From JBBROS01 sp965213845 (lineage in GTDB: Bacteria > Pseudomonadota > Alphaproteobacteria > Acetobacterales > Acetobacteraceae): 64,000 nucleotides of DNA. A program made the translations under genes and the position numbers. A model generated the notes under the pieces. That model worked only from the letters and a program-made list of their open reading frames with translations, made no database searches and was not told the origin of the DNA. The DNA lies in assembly GCA_965213845.1 (NCBI GenBank), contig CBDCAI010000002.1, positions 144,944 through 208,943 of the forward strand, written 5' to 3'. Shown one piece after another: positions 7,997 through 18,991 of this stretch. Each line of letters begins with the position of its first letter. Position 1 is the first letter of the stretch.

Positions 7997-8429
7997 GCGG
8001 TGCGGGGGTGGCCGCGGGGTCGCCGGGCTTCGGGGCCATGACGCCCTTGCTGTCGTTGAGCAGGGCGGTGGCGCGCTCGATCGAGCGGACGACGGCGGTC
8101 CCGGCGCGCTGGACGGTCGGCTCCGGGTGGTTCAGCAGGCGGTCCGACATCATGAGCGCCGGGGAGAGGACGCCCCGCAGGTCGTGGCGCAGGGTGGCGC
8201 TGTGGGCCCGGTAGTCTTCGAGTTCCTGCCGCAGCGCATGTTCGGCCGAGCGGTCGGGCGGGGGCTGGCCGCGCAGCGCGGCATACAGGACGACGCCTGC
8301 CGCCAGGCCCGGGAGGAGGGCTGCGGGTCCATAGGGAAGGCCGAGGCCCATCAGCGCCAGCGTCAGGCCGGTGGCCCCGAAGGCGAGGGCACCGGCGAGG
8401 ATGGACAGACGGAACGAACCCTGCAGCAT
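7989..8429 (-). CDS. Small membrane protein with a histidine-kinase-like dimerisation helix pair and no ATPase domain
   Basis: A 146-residue protein; the start at 8429 has AGGTGAG about 5 bases upstream. Two membrane segments are predicted (about 8-29 and 34-52). A cytoplasmic helix (about 62-80) leads into RHDLRGVLSPALMMSDRLL, with His82 placed as in the H-box of HisKA-type kinases. A second helix follows (about 104-124, TVQRAGTAVVRSIERATALL), as in a DHp four-helix bundle. No HATPase region follows; the protein ends in a Pro/Ala tail. The histidine-kinase resemblance is my reading of the motif, not proven homology. It may be a phosphotransfer or dimerisation adaptor. Confidence 0.65.
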   Translation of the reverse strand: MLQGSFRLSILAGALAFGATGLTLALMGLGLPYGPAALLPGLAAGVVLYAALRGQPPPDRSAEHALRQELEDYRAHSATLRHDLRGVLSPALMMSDRLLNHPEPTVQRAGTAVVRSIERATALLNDSKGVMAPKPGDPAATPAPPT

Positions 8430-8610
8430 TGTGCTCACCTGTTTCCTGCTGGACGCCATAGCGGCAGATATGTTGCATAAGGTTAACAGCCGAACCCGCA
8501 CGAGGGTTCCCAGCCCGGCATGTTCGCCACCTTCGCACATTCCAGGCCCCGGCGTACTCGGCCATGGCGTGCTTTTCCCGAGGGATGGTGCGCTGCGATG
8601 GTGGGATACG

Positions 8611-8640
8611 TTGACGCGACCCCCGATGGCCGCCTATAAG
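8611..8640 (+). promoter_or_regulatory. Sigma-70-type promoter for rpmH-rnpA-yidD-yidC
   Basis: TTGACG (8611-8616) and TATAAG (8635-8640) are separated by 18 bases and lie about 70 bases upstream of rpmH. This is the best match to the housekeeping consensus noticed in the window. Apart from this promoter the 8430-8711 interval shows no gene. Confidence 0.7.
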
Positions 8641-8711
8641 CCGCGCCTGCACCGGACCCGGCTGGGTCCGGCCGCGGCCATTGGCCGCCGCCCTGGAACC
8701 GGAGACCCGAC

Positions 8712-8846
8712 GTGAAGCGCACCTATCAACCCTCCAAGCTGGTCCGCAAGCGCCGCCACGGGTTCCGTGCCCGCATGGCCACCGTCGGCGGCCGCAAGGT
8801 CCTGGCCAACCGCCGTGCCAAGGGCCGCCAGAAACTCTCGGCCTGA
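8712..8846 (+). CDS. rpmH: 50S ribosomal protein L34
   Basis: A 44-residue, strongly basic ribosomal protein of the large subunit. The sequence starts MKRTYQPSKLVRKRRHGFR, the L34 signature, and ends GRQKLSA. Start is GTG at 8712. It is the promoter-proximal gene of the rpmH-rnpA-yidD-yidC operon, with rnpA 35 bases downstream. Confidence 0.97.
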   Translation: MKRTYQPSKLVRKRRHGFRARMATVGGRKVLANRRAKGRQKLSA

Positions 8847-8881
8847 TCCGGCACGGCGCCGCGTCCGTGGCGCCTGACTCC

Positions 8882-9232
8882 ATGCAGAAGCAAGCCGCGC
8901 TCGCTGGGCGACTGAAGCGACGCGCCGAGTTCCTCGCCGTGGCGGGGAAGGGTCGCCGCACGCCGTCATCCGGGCTGGTGCTGCAGGCGCTGGCGCGGGG
9001 CGACGACGGCCCGGCGCGACTCGGCTTCACCGTGACGAAGAAGGTCGGCAACGCCGTGGTCCGCAACCGAACCAAACGCCGCCTGCGGGAGGCCGCGCGC
9101 GCCGTCCTGAAGACGGAGAGCGTGACGGGCGTGGACCTGGTGCTGATCGGGCGCGACAGCACGCGGGGCCGGCGGTTCGGTCTGCTGGTCGAGGATTTCC
9201 GCCGGGCGCTGGTGAAGCTGGGCGCGCTGTGA
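8882..9232 (+). CDS. rnpA: Ribonuclease P protein component
   Basis: A 116-residue basic protein that binds RNase P RNA and assists tRNA 5'-end maturation. The conserved basic helix KKVGNAVVRNRTKRRLREA (the RNR motif) lies at about 55-75, with RLGFTVTKK before it. ATG 8882 was chosen; a GTG five codons upstream is possible. The stop overlaps the yidD GTG start as GTGA. Confidence 0.95.
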   Translation: MQKQAALAGRLKRRAEFLAVAGKGRRTPSSGLVLQALARGDDGPARLGFTVTKKVGNAVVRNRTKRRLREAARAVLKTESVTGVDLVLIGRDSTRGRRFGLLVEDFRRALVKLGAL

Positions 9233-9507
9233 GCCTGGCCTGGGTTTCGGCGCCGGTCACCGGCGTGTTGGTGCTGCTGGTGCGGACCTATCAGTGGACG
9301 CTGCGCCCGTTCATCGGCGCCCAGTGCCGGTTCGAGCCGAGTTGCAGCCACTACGCGATCGAGGCGCTGCACCGGCATGGCGCGCTGCGCGGCACCGGGC
9401 TTGCCGCCTGGCGGGTGCTGCGGTGCAACCCCTGGAATGCCGGCGGTGCCGACCCGGTGCCGGCGTGCGCCTGTCATCCTCCCATGAGCCGTCGAGTGAC
9501 CCCCTGA
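9229..9507 (+). CDS. yidD: Membrane-protein insertion efficiency factor YidD
   Basis: A 92-residue protein with an N-terminal amphipathic or hydrophobic segment and the YidD core: YQWTLRPFIGAQCRFEPSC, then HYAIEAL and the Cys-containing CNPWN stretch. YidD associates with the inner membrane and aids YidC-dependent insertion. GTG start overlaps the rnpA stop, and its TGA shares one base with the yidC ATG. Confidence 0.95.
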   Translation: MSLAWVSAPVTGVLVLLVRTYQWTLRPFIGAQCRFEPSCSHYAIEALHRHGALRGTGLAAWRVLRCNPWNAGGADPVPACACHPPMSRRVTP

Positions 9508-11246
9508 TGGACCAGAAGCGCCTTTTCATTGCGATCGCCGTGTCGATCGCGATCCTGCTCGGCTTCCAGCTGCTGACGCCGAAGCGGCCGGCGCCTTCGA
9601 CCGAGGTGTCGCAAAGCACGCCGAGCGGCGCCGCCCCGCGGCCGACCAACGACCCGGCCGCGCCCGGCACCCAGCCCGTGGCCGTGGCCCCGCCGGCGGC
9701 GCAGCGCGACGTGCCGCGCCTGCGGATCGCGGCACCCCGGGTGCAGGGCAGCCTGAACCTGGCCGGCGCGCGGCTGGACGACCTGGTGCTGCGCGACTAC
9801 CGCGAGGAGGTTTCGGCCACCAGCCCGCTGGTGCGCCTGCTGGAGCCGCGGGTCGACCCGCAGCCCTACTACGTGCAGTTCGGCTGGACCGCGGAGGACG
9901 GGCTGAAGGTGCCGGGGCCGGACGAGGTGTGGAAGGCGTCGGCGGCGGAGTTGACGAACACGACGCCGGTGACGCTGAGCTGGGACAACGGCGCGGGCCA
10001 GGTCTTCGAGATCGTGCTGTCCGTCGACAACAACTACCTGTTCACGGCCGAGCAGCGGGTCCGCAATGCGGGTACGGTTCCGGTGAAGCTGTATCCCTGG
10101 GCCCGTATCCGGCGCGACTACACGCCACAGACGGCGGGGTACTACATCCTGCACGAGGGGATGCTGGGCGTGCTGGGCGCGCGGTTGCAGGAGCAGACGT
10201 ACGACAAGGCCAAGAGCGAGGCGCCCAAGCATGCGAACGGTGCGTCGCTGGAGATGGCGAGCACCGGGGGTTGGGCGGGCATCACCGACAAGTATTGGCT
10301 CACGGCGCTGATCCCGGACCAGGCGACCCCGGTCACGGCCGCGTTCCGGCACCTGACGGAGAACGGGTCCGACCGCTACCAGGTGGATTTCGTGCCGAGC
10401 CAGGCGCAGGTGGCGGGACCTGGCGCCACATCGAGCACGACGACACGGCTGTTCGCCGGCGCCAAGGAAGTGGGGCTGCTGGACCAGTACGAGAGCGCGC
10501 TGAAGCTGCCGAACTTCGACAAGGCGGTGGACTTCGGCTGGTTCTACTTCCTGACCAAGCCGATCTTTTACGCGCTGGACTGGTTGTACCACCTGACCGG
10601 CAACTTCGGTGTCGCGATCATGATCTTCACCGTGTTCGCCAAGGCGCTGTTCTTCCCGCTGGCGAACAAGTCATACCGGTCGATGAACCGGATGAAGGAG
10701 CTGAACCCGAAGATCCAGGAGATCCGGACGCGGCTGAAGGACGAGCCGCAGAAGATGCAGGCCGAGATCATGCAGATCTACAAGACGCAGGGGGTGAACC
10801 CGGTCAGCGGATGCCTGCCGATGGTGGTGCAGATCCCGGTGTTCTTCTCGTTGTACAAGGTGATCTTCGTCACGATCGAGATGCGGCACGCGCCGTTCTT
10901 CGGCTGGATCCACGACCTGTCGGCAGTGGACCCGACGAACGTGTTCAATCTGTTCGGGCTGATCCCGATCGACCCTGCCGTCTATTCGCACCTGCTGCAC
11001 CTGGGGGTTTGGCCGCTGATCATGGGCATCACCATGTTCCTGCAGCAGCGGCTGAACCCGCCGCCGCCCGACCCTGTCCAGGCCCGTATCTTCCAGTTCA
11101 TGCCGATCATCTTCACCTTCATGCTCGCGAGCTTCCCGGCGGGGCTGGTGATCTACTGGAGCTGGAACAACCTTCTCACGATTGCACAACAATGGACGAT
11201 CATGCGCCGCAGCCGGACGGCAAAGCCGGTCCCGGCCCGCTCCTAG
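9507..11246 (+). CDS. yidC: Membrane protein insertase YidC
   Basis: A 579-residue insertase that places membrane proteins with or without SecYEG. An N-terminal membrane anchor (about 5-22) precedes a Pro/Ala/Thr-rich linker and the periplasmic P1 beta-domain (about 70-320). The conserved five-helix core follows: LTGNFGVAIMIFTVFAKALFFP, the basic loop after KSYRSMNRMKEL, PVSGCLPMVVQIPVF, and the last helix IYWSWNNLLTIAQQW. This is the Gram-negative long form. The 3' end overlaps engB by 55 bases. Confidence 0.97.
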   Translation: MDQKRLFIAIAVSIAILLGFQLLTPKRPAPSTEVSQSTPSGAAPRPTNDPAAPGTQPVAVAPPAAQRDVPRLRIAAPRVQGSLNLAGARLDDLVLRDYREEVSATSPLVRLLEPRVDPQPYYVQFGWTAEDGLKVPGPDEVWKASAAELTNTTPVTLSWDNGAGQVFEIVLSVDNNYLFTAEQRVRNAGTVPVKLYPWARIRRDYTPQTAGYYILHEGMLGVLGARLQEQTYDKAKSEAPKHANGASLEMASTGGWAGITDKYWLTALIPDQATPVTAAFRHLTENGSDRYQVDFVPSQAQVAGPGATSSTTTRLFAGAKEVGLLDQYESALKLPNFDKAVDFGWFYFLTKPIFYALDWLYHLTGNFGVAIMIFTVFAKALFFPLANKSYRSMNRMKELNPKIQEIRTRLKDEPQKMQAEIMQIYKTQGVNPVSGCLPMVVQIPVFFSLYKVIFVTIEMRHAPFFGWIHDLSAVDPTNVFNLFGLIPIDPAVYSHLLHLGVWPLIMGITMFLQQRLNPPPPDPVQARIFQFMPIIFTFMLASFPAGLVIYWSWNNLLTIAQQWTIMRRSRTAKPVPARS

Positions 11247-11893
11247 GCCAGACCGGCCCGACCGCCGAGGGGATCGAGGCCGGCCGCCTGCTGTTCGCAG
11301 GCGAGTGCCAGTTCTTCTACGCCTCGCAGCGGCTGGACCAGCTGCCGCCGCCGGCCCTGCCGGAGATCGCGTTCGCCGGGCGGTCGAACGTGGGCAAGAG
11401 CAGCCTGATCAACGCGCTGACTGGGCGGCGGGCGCTGGCCCGTGCGTCCAACACGCCGGGGCGGACGCGGCAGCTGAACTTCTTCGACCTGGCGGGCCGC
11501 CTGACGCTGGTGGACATGCCGGGCTACGGCTATGCGCAGGCCGCCAAGGAAGTGAAGGCGGACTGGCAGGGGCTGATGTTCAACTACCTGCGCGGCCGGC
11601 CCACCCTGCAGCGCGTGGTGCTGCTGCTGGACAGCCGGATCGAGTTGAAGGCGTCCGACACCGCGGTCATGGAGCTGCTGGACCGGGCGGCGGTGATCTA
11701 CCAGGTGGTGCTGACCAAGGCCGACGGGGTGAAGCCCGGCGCCCTCGGCCGCAAGGTGGCGGAGGTCCAGGCGGTGGTGGCCCGGCACGCCGCGGCCTTC
11801 CCGCTGCTGGTGACGACCAGCAGCGAGACGGGGCTGGGCGTGGAGGCGCTGCGGGCCGCCCTGGCGCCGCTGGCCGCGCCACTGGTGGCTTGA
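11192..11893 (+). CDS. engB: Ribosome-biogenesis GTPase EngB/YsxC (YihA)
   Basis: A 233-residue small GTPase of the TrmE-Era-EngA-EngB family, needed for 50S assembly. G1 is GRSNVGKSS at 63-71, G2 lies in SNTPGRTRQ, G3 is DMPGYG and G4 is TKAD. The ATG at 11192 lies inside yidC and gives a Pro/Gly-rich extension of about 25 residues before the conserved core; a later start cannot be excluded. The frame is offset from yidC, so the 55-base overlap encodes both proteins. Confidence 0.94.
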   Translation: MDDHAPQPDGKAGPGPLLGQTGPTAEGIEAGRLLFAGECQFFYASQRLDQLPPPALPEIAFAGRSNVGKSSLINALTGRRALARASNTPGRTRQLNFFDLAGRLTLVDMPGYGYAQAAKEVKADWQGLMFNYLRGRPTLQRVVLLLDSRIELKASDTAVMELLDRAAVIYQVVLTKADGVKPGALGRKVAEVQAVVARHAAAFPLLVTTSSETGLGVEALRAALAPLAAPLVA

Positions 11894-11947
11894 CCGCGGG
11901 CGAGCGCCCCCGCTAACCCCATCCCACCACAGAGTACAGGCGACAGC

Positions 11948-12850
11948 ATGGCCCTCGACACCGAGCAACTCCGCGCCGCGGAGGAGCAGGCCGACATCCT
12001 GGTCCAGGCGCTGCCGTTCCTGCGCCGGTATGCCGGGGTGACGGTGGTGGTCAAATACGGCGGCCACGCTATGGGCGACGAGCTGCTGGCGCAGAAGTTC
12101 GGGCGCGACATCGCACTGCTGAAGCAGGTGGGCGTGAACCCGGTGGTGGTGCACGGCGGCGGGCCGCAGATCAACGCGATGCTGCAGCGGCTGGCGATCC
12201 AGTCCACCTTCATCGACGGGCTGCGCGTGACGGACGCGGCCATGGTCGAGGTTGTCGAGATGGTCCTGGCCGGGACGGTCAACAAGCACGTGGCCGGGCT
12301 GATCAACCAGGCGGGCGCGCTGGCGGTGGGCATCTGCGGGAAGGATGGCGGGCTGATCCGCGCCCGCAAGCTGCGGCGCACCACGCGCGACCCGGACAGC
12401 CACATCGAGCGGGCGCTGGACCTGGGGTTCGTGGGCGAGGTGGAACACGTGGACATCCGGGTGATCCATGCGCTGACAGGGGCGGGGCTGATCCCGGTGA
12501 TCGCGCCGGTGGGCGTGGGCGAGGACGGGCAGACCTACAACATTAACGCCGACACGGTGGCGGGTGCCATCGCCGGGGCGCTGGGGGCCCGGCGGCTGCT
12601 GATGCTGACCGACGTCGCCGGGGTGCTGGATCACGAGAAGCAGCTGATCCCGGAGCTGAGCATCGCCGAGGTCGAGGCAGGGATCGGCAACGGCATGATC
12701 TCGGGCGGCATGATCCCGAAGGTGGAGAACTGCGTGGAGGCGGTGCGGGCCGGGGTGAAGGGTGCGGTGATCCTGGACGGGCGGATGCCACACGCCTGCC
12801 TGCTGGAGCTGTTCCGCGACGGCGGGGTAGGCACGCTGATCAAGGCCTGA
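11948..12850 (+). CDS. argB: Acetylglutamate kinase
   Basis: A 300-residue amino-acid kinase that phosphorylates N-acetyl-L-glutamate in arginine synthesis. Visible motifs are VVVKYGGHAM (phosphate binding) at about 33-42, VVVHGGGPQI, the substrate-binding GLRVTD, NINADTVAGAIAGAL and the lysine-bearing GGMIPKVENC near the C-terminus. Length is normal. It begins 54 bases after engB and probably shares the operon. A short inverted repeat (12844-12857) overlaps its stop, before the convergent DUF1194 gene. Confidence 0.97.
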   Translation: MALDTEQLRAAEEQADILVQALPFLRRYAGVTVVVKYGGHAMGDELLAQKFGRDIALLKQVGVNPVVVHGGGPQINAMLQRLAIQSTFIDGLRVTDAAMVEVVEMVLAGTVNKHVAGLINQAGALAVGICGKDGGLIRARKLRRTTRDPDSHIERALDLGFVGEVEHVDIRVIHALTGAGLIPVIAPVGVGEDGQTYNINADTVAGAIAGALGARRLLMLTDVAGVLDHEKQLIPELSIAEVEAGIGNGMISGGMIPKVENCVEAVRAGVKGAVILDGRMPHACLLELFRDGGVGTLIKA

Positions 12851-12868
12851 GGAGGCCCTCGGGCGAGC

Positions 12869-13576
12869 CTACGAGATCTCCTGGATCAGCTTGCGGCGGA
12901 CGGCGTCGGCGAAGCTGTCGAAGTCCTTGGCGACGATGACGAAGTGGCCGGGACCGCCGACGACGGCTTCCGTGTAGTAGGGCACGAGGTCGCGGCCGGA
13001 GGCGACGCCGTAGCGGGGGCGGTCGTTGATGATGGGCAGGCCGTTGATGACGACGCCGTCGGCGACCAGGCGGTCGCGGACGGGTTCGGCGGGGGGGCCG
13101 TTGTTGTTGACGCCGTCCCCCGACACGTCGATGACCCGACGCGTGCCTTCGAACGGCGCGGCGGCCAGGATCTCGCCGCTGTAGCGGAGCGCGCCGGACA
13201 GGCTGGTCCAGGTGATGCTGGACCAGGGCTTGGCGGCCAGGGCGTTGCCCCAGGCGCGGGCTTCGGCGGCGCCGGCGATGCGGGTCCAGGGCAGCAGCAG
13301 CTCCTGCCGGTCGTACGCCGCCCATTCCACGTAGGCGACGGCAATTGCGCCGACGGCGCCGCCGGTGATGGCGGCCAGGACCTGCGGATCGGCCATGGCG
13401 GTGCGATAGCCGTCGCGCTGCAGCAAGGCGTCCGATTCGCTGATGGAGCGGCTGACGTCGACGGCCAGCACGAGCAGCAGGTCGACCGGGACGGGCGCGG
13501 CGGCAGCCCGGGCGGGGCGGGATGCGGGAAGCGCGAGGGCGGCGCCGGAGGCGGCGAGCAGGGTGCGGCGGTGCAT
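12869..13576 (-). CDS. DUF1194 protein, exported von Willebrand A-like
   Basis: A 235-residue protein. MHRRTLLAAS followed by a hydrophobic stretch to about residue 26 is a signal peptide (Tat-like or Sec). The rest matches the DUF1194 pattern, a vWA-like fold: VDLLLVLAVDVSRSIS carries a MIDAS-type DxSxS (D40, S42, S44), with RRVIDVSGDGVNNNG, GLPIIND and VPYYTEAVVGGPGHFV later. The function of the family is not established; divalent-metal and ligand binding is inferred from the MIDAS motif. It stands alone, convergent with argB and 74 bases downstream of ilvA on the same strand. Confidence 0.85.
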   Translation of the reverse strand: MHRRTLLAASGAALALPASRPARAAAAPVPVDLLLVLAVDVSRSISESDALLQRDGYRTAMADPQVLAAITGGAVGAIAVAYVEWAAYDRQELLLPWTRIAGAAEARAWGNALAAKPWSSITWTSLSGALRYSGEILAAAPFEGTRRVIDVSGDGVNNNGPPAEPVRDRLVADGVVINGLPIINDRPRYGVASGRDLVPYYTEAVVGGPGHFVIVAKDFDSFADAVRRKLIQEIS

Positions 13577-13626
13577 CGGCGCAGCCAAGCAAGCGGGGTA
13601 GGGTGGATGCAAGCAAAACCCGACGT

Positions 13627-13648
13627 GGGGGGCCTGAGTGGCCGCCCC
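13627..13648 (-). terminator. Hairpin terminator after ilvA
   Basis: GGGGGGCC (13627-13634) can pair with GGCCGCCCCC (13640-13649) around a TGAGT loop with one bulged G. It lies immediately downstream of the ilvA stop and upstream of the DUF1194 gene. No T-run is visible. Confidence 0.45.
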
Positions 13649-13650
13649 CG

Positions 13651-14847
13651 CTACATCCGGCGGATGACGTAGGTGTCTTCCAGGGCGGAGACGATCGCCT
13701 GGGCATGGAGCGGGTCCCGCGCCTCGATCATCAGCTCCAGCTCGGCGGCCTGGACGCTGGGGGCGTCGAACAGGCGCTGGTGCACGACTTCGATGATGTT
13801 GCCGCCGGAGGTGCCGATGATGCCGGCGATGTCGGCCAGCACGCCGGGGCGGTCGGGGATCTCCATGGTCAGGCGCAGCAGGCGGCCGTCGCGCAGCAGG
13901 CCACGGAGCAGCACGTTGGCGAGGATACGGCCGTCGATGTTGCCGCCGCAGACCGGGATGCCGACGCGCTTGCCGGCGAAGCGCTCGGGGTGCGCGAGCA
14001 GGGCGGCGACGCCCGCGGCCCCGGCGCCCTCGGCCACCTGCTTGGCGCCTTCGGCCAGCAAGGCGATCGCGTCCTCGATGACGCGCTCGGGCACGACAAG
14101 CACGTCGTCGACGGTGGCGCGGATGATGGGCAGGCACTGGGCGCCGACCTGGGCCACGGCGATCCCCTCGGCGATGGTGGGGCCGCCGGTCTGGACCGGC
14201 TGGCCGGCGAGGGTCTGCGCGAGGCAGGCGTAGCCCGCGACCTCGACGCCGATCACCTGGATGGCCGGGTTCAGCGCCTTGGCGGCGACTGCGCAGCCCG
14301 AGATCATGCCGCCGCCGCCGACGGGGATGAGCAGCACCTCGAGCGTGGGCGCGTCCTGCAGCAGCTCGAGCGCCAGGGTGCCCTGGCCGGCCATGACGGC
14401 CGGGTCGTCGAAGGGGTGGACGAAGACCAGGCTGCGTTCGGCCGCGAGCTGGTGGGCGTGGATGGCGGCCTCGGCCAGGGTGTCGCCGTGCAGGACGACG
14501 GTGGCGCCCCAGCCGCGGGTCCGCATGACCTTGGTGGCGGGGGTGAAACGGGGCATGACGATGGTGCTGCCGACGCCGAGCAGGCTGGCGTGGCGGGCGA
14601 CGGCCTGGGCGTGGTTGCCGGCGGACATGGCGACGACGCCGGCTTCGCGCTCCATGGGCGTCAGCAGCGCCAGGCGGTTGGCGGCGCCGCGTTCCTTGAA
14701 CGACCCGATCGCCTGCAGGTTCTCGAGCTTGAGGGTGACGTGGGCGCCGGTGGCGCGTCCGATCGCGTCGGACGGCAAGGCGGGGGTGCGGAGGACGCGG
14801 CCTTCGATGCGCCGGGCCGCGGCCTGCACGTCCGCGAGGGTGATCAC
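13651..14847 (-). CDS. ilvA: Threonine ammonia-lyase with C-terminal ACT domain
   Basis: A 398-residue PLP enzyme converting threonine to 2-oxobutanoate (isoleucine synthesis or threonine catabolism). PLP-binding Lys51 sits in GSFKERGAAN and the phosphate loop is PVGGGGMISG at about 177-186. A single ACT domain lies at about 325-398 (IPDRPGVLADIAGIIG). This is the short one-ACT form, unlike the roughly 510-residue two-ACT E. coli IlvA, so the regulatory behaviour may differ. Start is GTG, 4 bases after the greA stop, so the two are likely co-transcribed. Confidence 0.94.
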   Translation of the reverse strand: MITLADVQAAARRIEGRVLRTPALPSDAIGRATGAHVTLKLENLQAIGSFKERGAANRLALLTPMEREAGVVAMSAGNHAQAVARHASLLGVGSTIVMPRFTPATKVMRTRGWGATVVLHGDTLAEAAIHAHQLAAERSLVFVHPFDDPAVMAGQGTLALELLQDAPTLEVLLIPVGGGGMISGCAVAAKALNPAIQVIGVEVAGYACLAQTLAGQPVQTGGPTIAEGIAVAQVGAQCLPIIRATVDDVLVVPERVIEDAIALLAEGAKQVAEGAGAAGVAALLAHPERFAGKRVGIPVCGGNIDGRILANVLLRGLLRDGRLLRLTMEIPDRPGVLADIAGIIGTSGGNIIEVVHQRLFDAPSVQAAELELMIEARDPLHAQAIVSALEDTYVIRRM

Positions 14848-14851
14848 CGGG

Positions 14852-15325
14852 TCAGCCGAACTTGATCTCCAGGATCTCGTAGGCCCGGTCGCCGCCCGGC
14901 GCAGGGACGGAGATGGTGTCGCCGACCTTCTTGCCGATCAGCGCCTTCGACAGCGGGGACGAGATGGAAAGCCGGGCCAGCTTGATGTCGGCCTCGTGCA
15001 CGCCGACGATCTGGTAGGTCGCCTCCTTCTCGGATTCCTCGTCGACGACCTTCACGTGGGCGCCGAACATGACGCGGTCGCCCGAAAGGGTCGCGGGGTC
15101 GATGACCTCGGCAGCCGAGACGATCTCCTCCAGCTCTATCACGCGGCCCTCGATGAACGACTGGCGTTCACGGGCGGCGTGATATTCCGCGTTCTCGCTG
15201 AGGTCGCCGTGGCTGCGGGCCTCGGCGATCGCGCGGATGATCGAGGGGCGTTCGACGGCCTTGAGGTGCTTCAGCTCTTCCTCCAGCCGCTGCAGGCCGG
15301 GTCCGGTCATGGGAAACTTCTGCAA
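14852..15325 (-). CDS. greA: Transcript cleavage factor GreA
   Basis: A 157-residue factor that enters the RNA polymerase secondary channel and stimulates cleavage of backtracked RNA. The N-terminal coiled coil (about 10-75) carries the acidic tip GDLSENAEYH. The C-terminal FKBP-like domain follows (VGVHEADIKLARLSISSPLSKALIGKK). Normal length. It lies between a carB hairpin and ilvA on the minus strand. Confidence 0.97.
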   Translation of the reverse strand: MQKFPMTGPGLQRLEEELKHLKAVERPSIIRAIAEARSHGDLSENAEYHAARERQSFIEGRVIELEEIVSAAEVIDPATLSGDRVMFGAHVKVVDEESEKEATYQIVGVHEADIKLARLSISSPLSKALIGKKVGDTISVPAPGGDRAYEILEIKFG

Positions 15326-15358
15326 CGCGGGAGTCCTCGAAGTTGGGTCGAGACGCGC

Positions 15359-15393
15359 CAGCGGCCCCCGGAACCTGGTCCCGGAGGCCGCTG
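15359..15393 (-). terminator. Hairpin terminator between carB and greA
   Basis: Arms 15359-15371 and 15381-15393 pair over 13 positions with one mismatch (CAGCGGCCCCCGG against CAGCGGCCTCCGG), with a 9-nt loop. It sits 5 bases beyond the carB stop. No T-run follows. Confidence 0.68.
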
Positions 15394-15397
15394 ACGG

Positions 15398-18670
<3,273 letters not shown>

Positions 18671-18680
18671 GGGGTGCTCG

Positions 18681-18950
18681 CTAAGATTCCGCTTGCTGGT
18701 TTTCGTGCCGCTTGATCCGCTTCCAGCTCTCCGGTGGAAGCCATCCTTCCGAGTGACCCCGGACCTCCATCACCAGCGTCCGGCCTATTTCGGCAAGCGC
18801 AGTCCCAAGACCTGGTTCACGACCCGCCATGACGGCATTTTCCAGAATCGCGAGGATCTCCGCTTCCATGCTGCGGCCATTCTTGGCGGCTCTCCGCTCG
18901 AGACGTTGGATGGTGTCGGGAGACAGGCTGCTGATCGTGATGTTCGGCAT
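18681..18950 (-). CDS. FitA-like ribbon-helix-helix antitoxin, orphan, between carA and carB
   Basis: An 89-residue protein. Its first 42 residues match the FitA/Arc-type ribbon-helix-helix pattern of VapB-like antitoxins (MPNITISSLSPDTIQRLE, then RAAKNGRSMEAEILAILENAV), the usual partner of a PIN-domain toxin. The remainder (about 50-89) would be the toxin-neutralising tail but is Trp/Lys/Arg-rich and not recognisable. No PIN-domain gene lies on either side: carA is upstream and carB starts 10 bases downstream. ATG 18950 has GGGAAAG upstream. It may be a solitary regulator or a remnant of a lost toxin-antitoxin pair. Confidence 0.8.
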   Translation of the reverse strand: MPNITISSLSPDTIQRLERRAAKNGRSMEAEILAILENAVMAGREPGLGTALAEIGRTLVMEVRGHSEGWLPPESWKRIKRHENQQAES

Positions 18951-18991
18951 GCGTCTTTCCCGTGCGGTGGCGGCCAGCCGAGACTGAGACA

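Noticed and set aside
12844..12857. Small hairpin GGCCT-gagg-AGGCC at the argB stop
   Set aside because: Five-base stem overlapping the coding end; too weak for a terminator entry.
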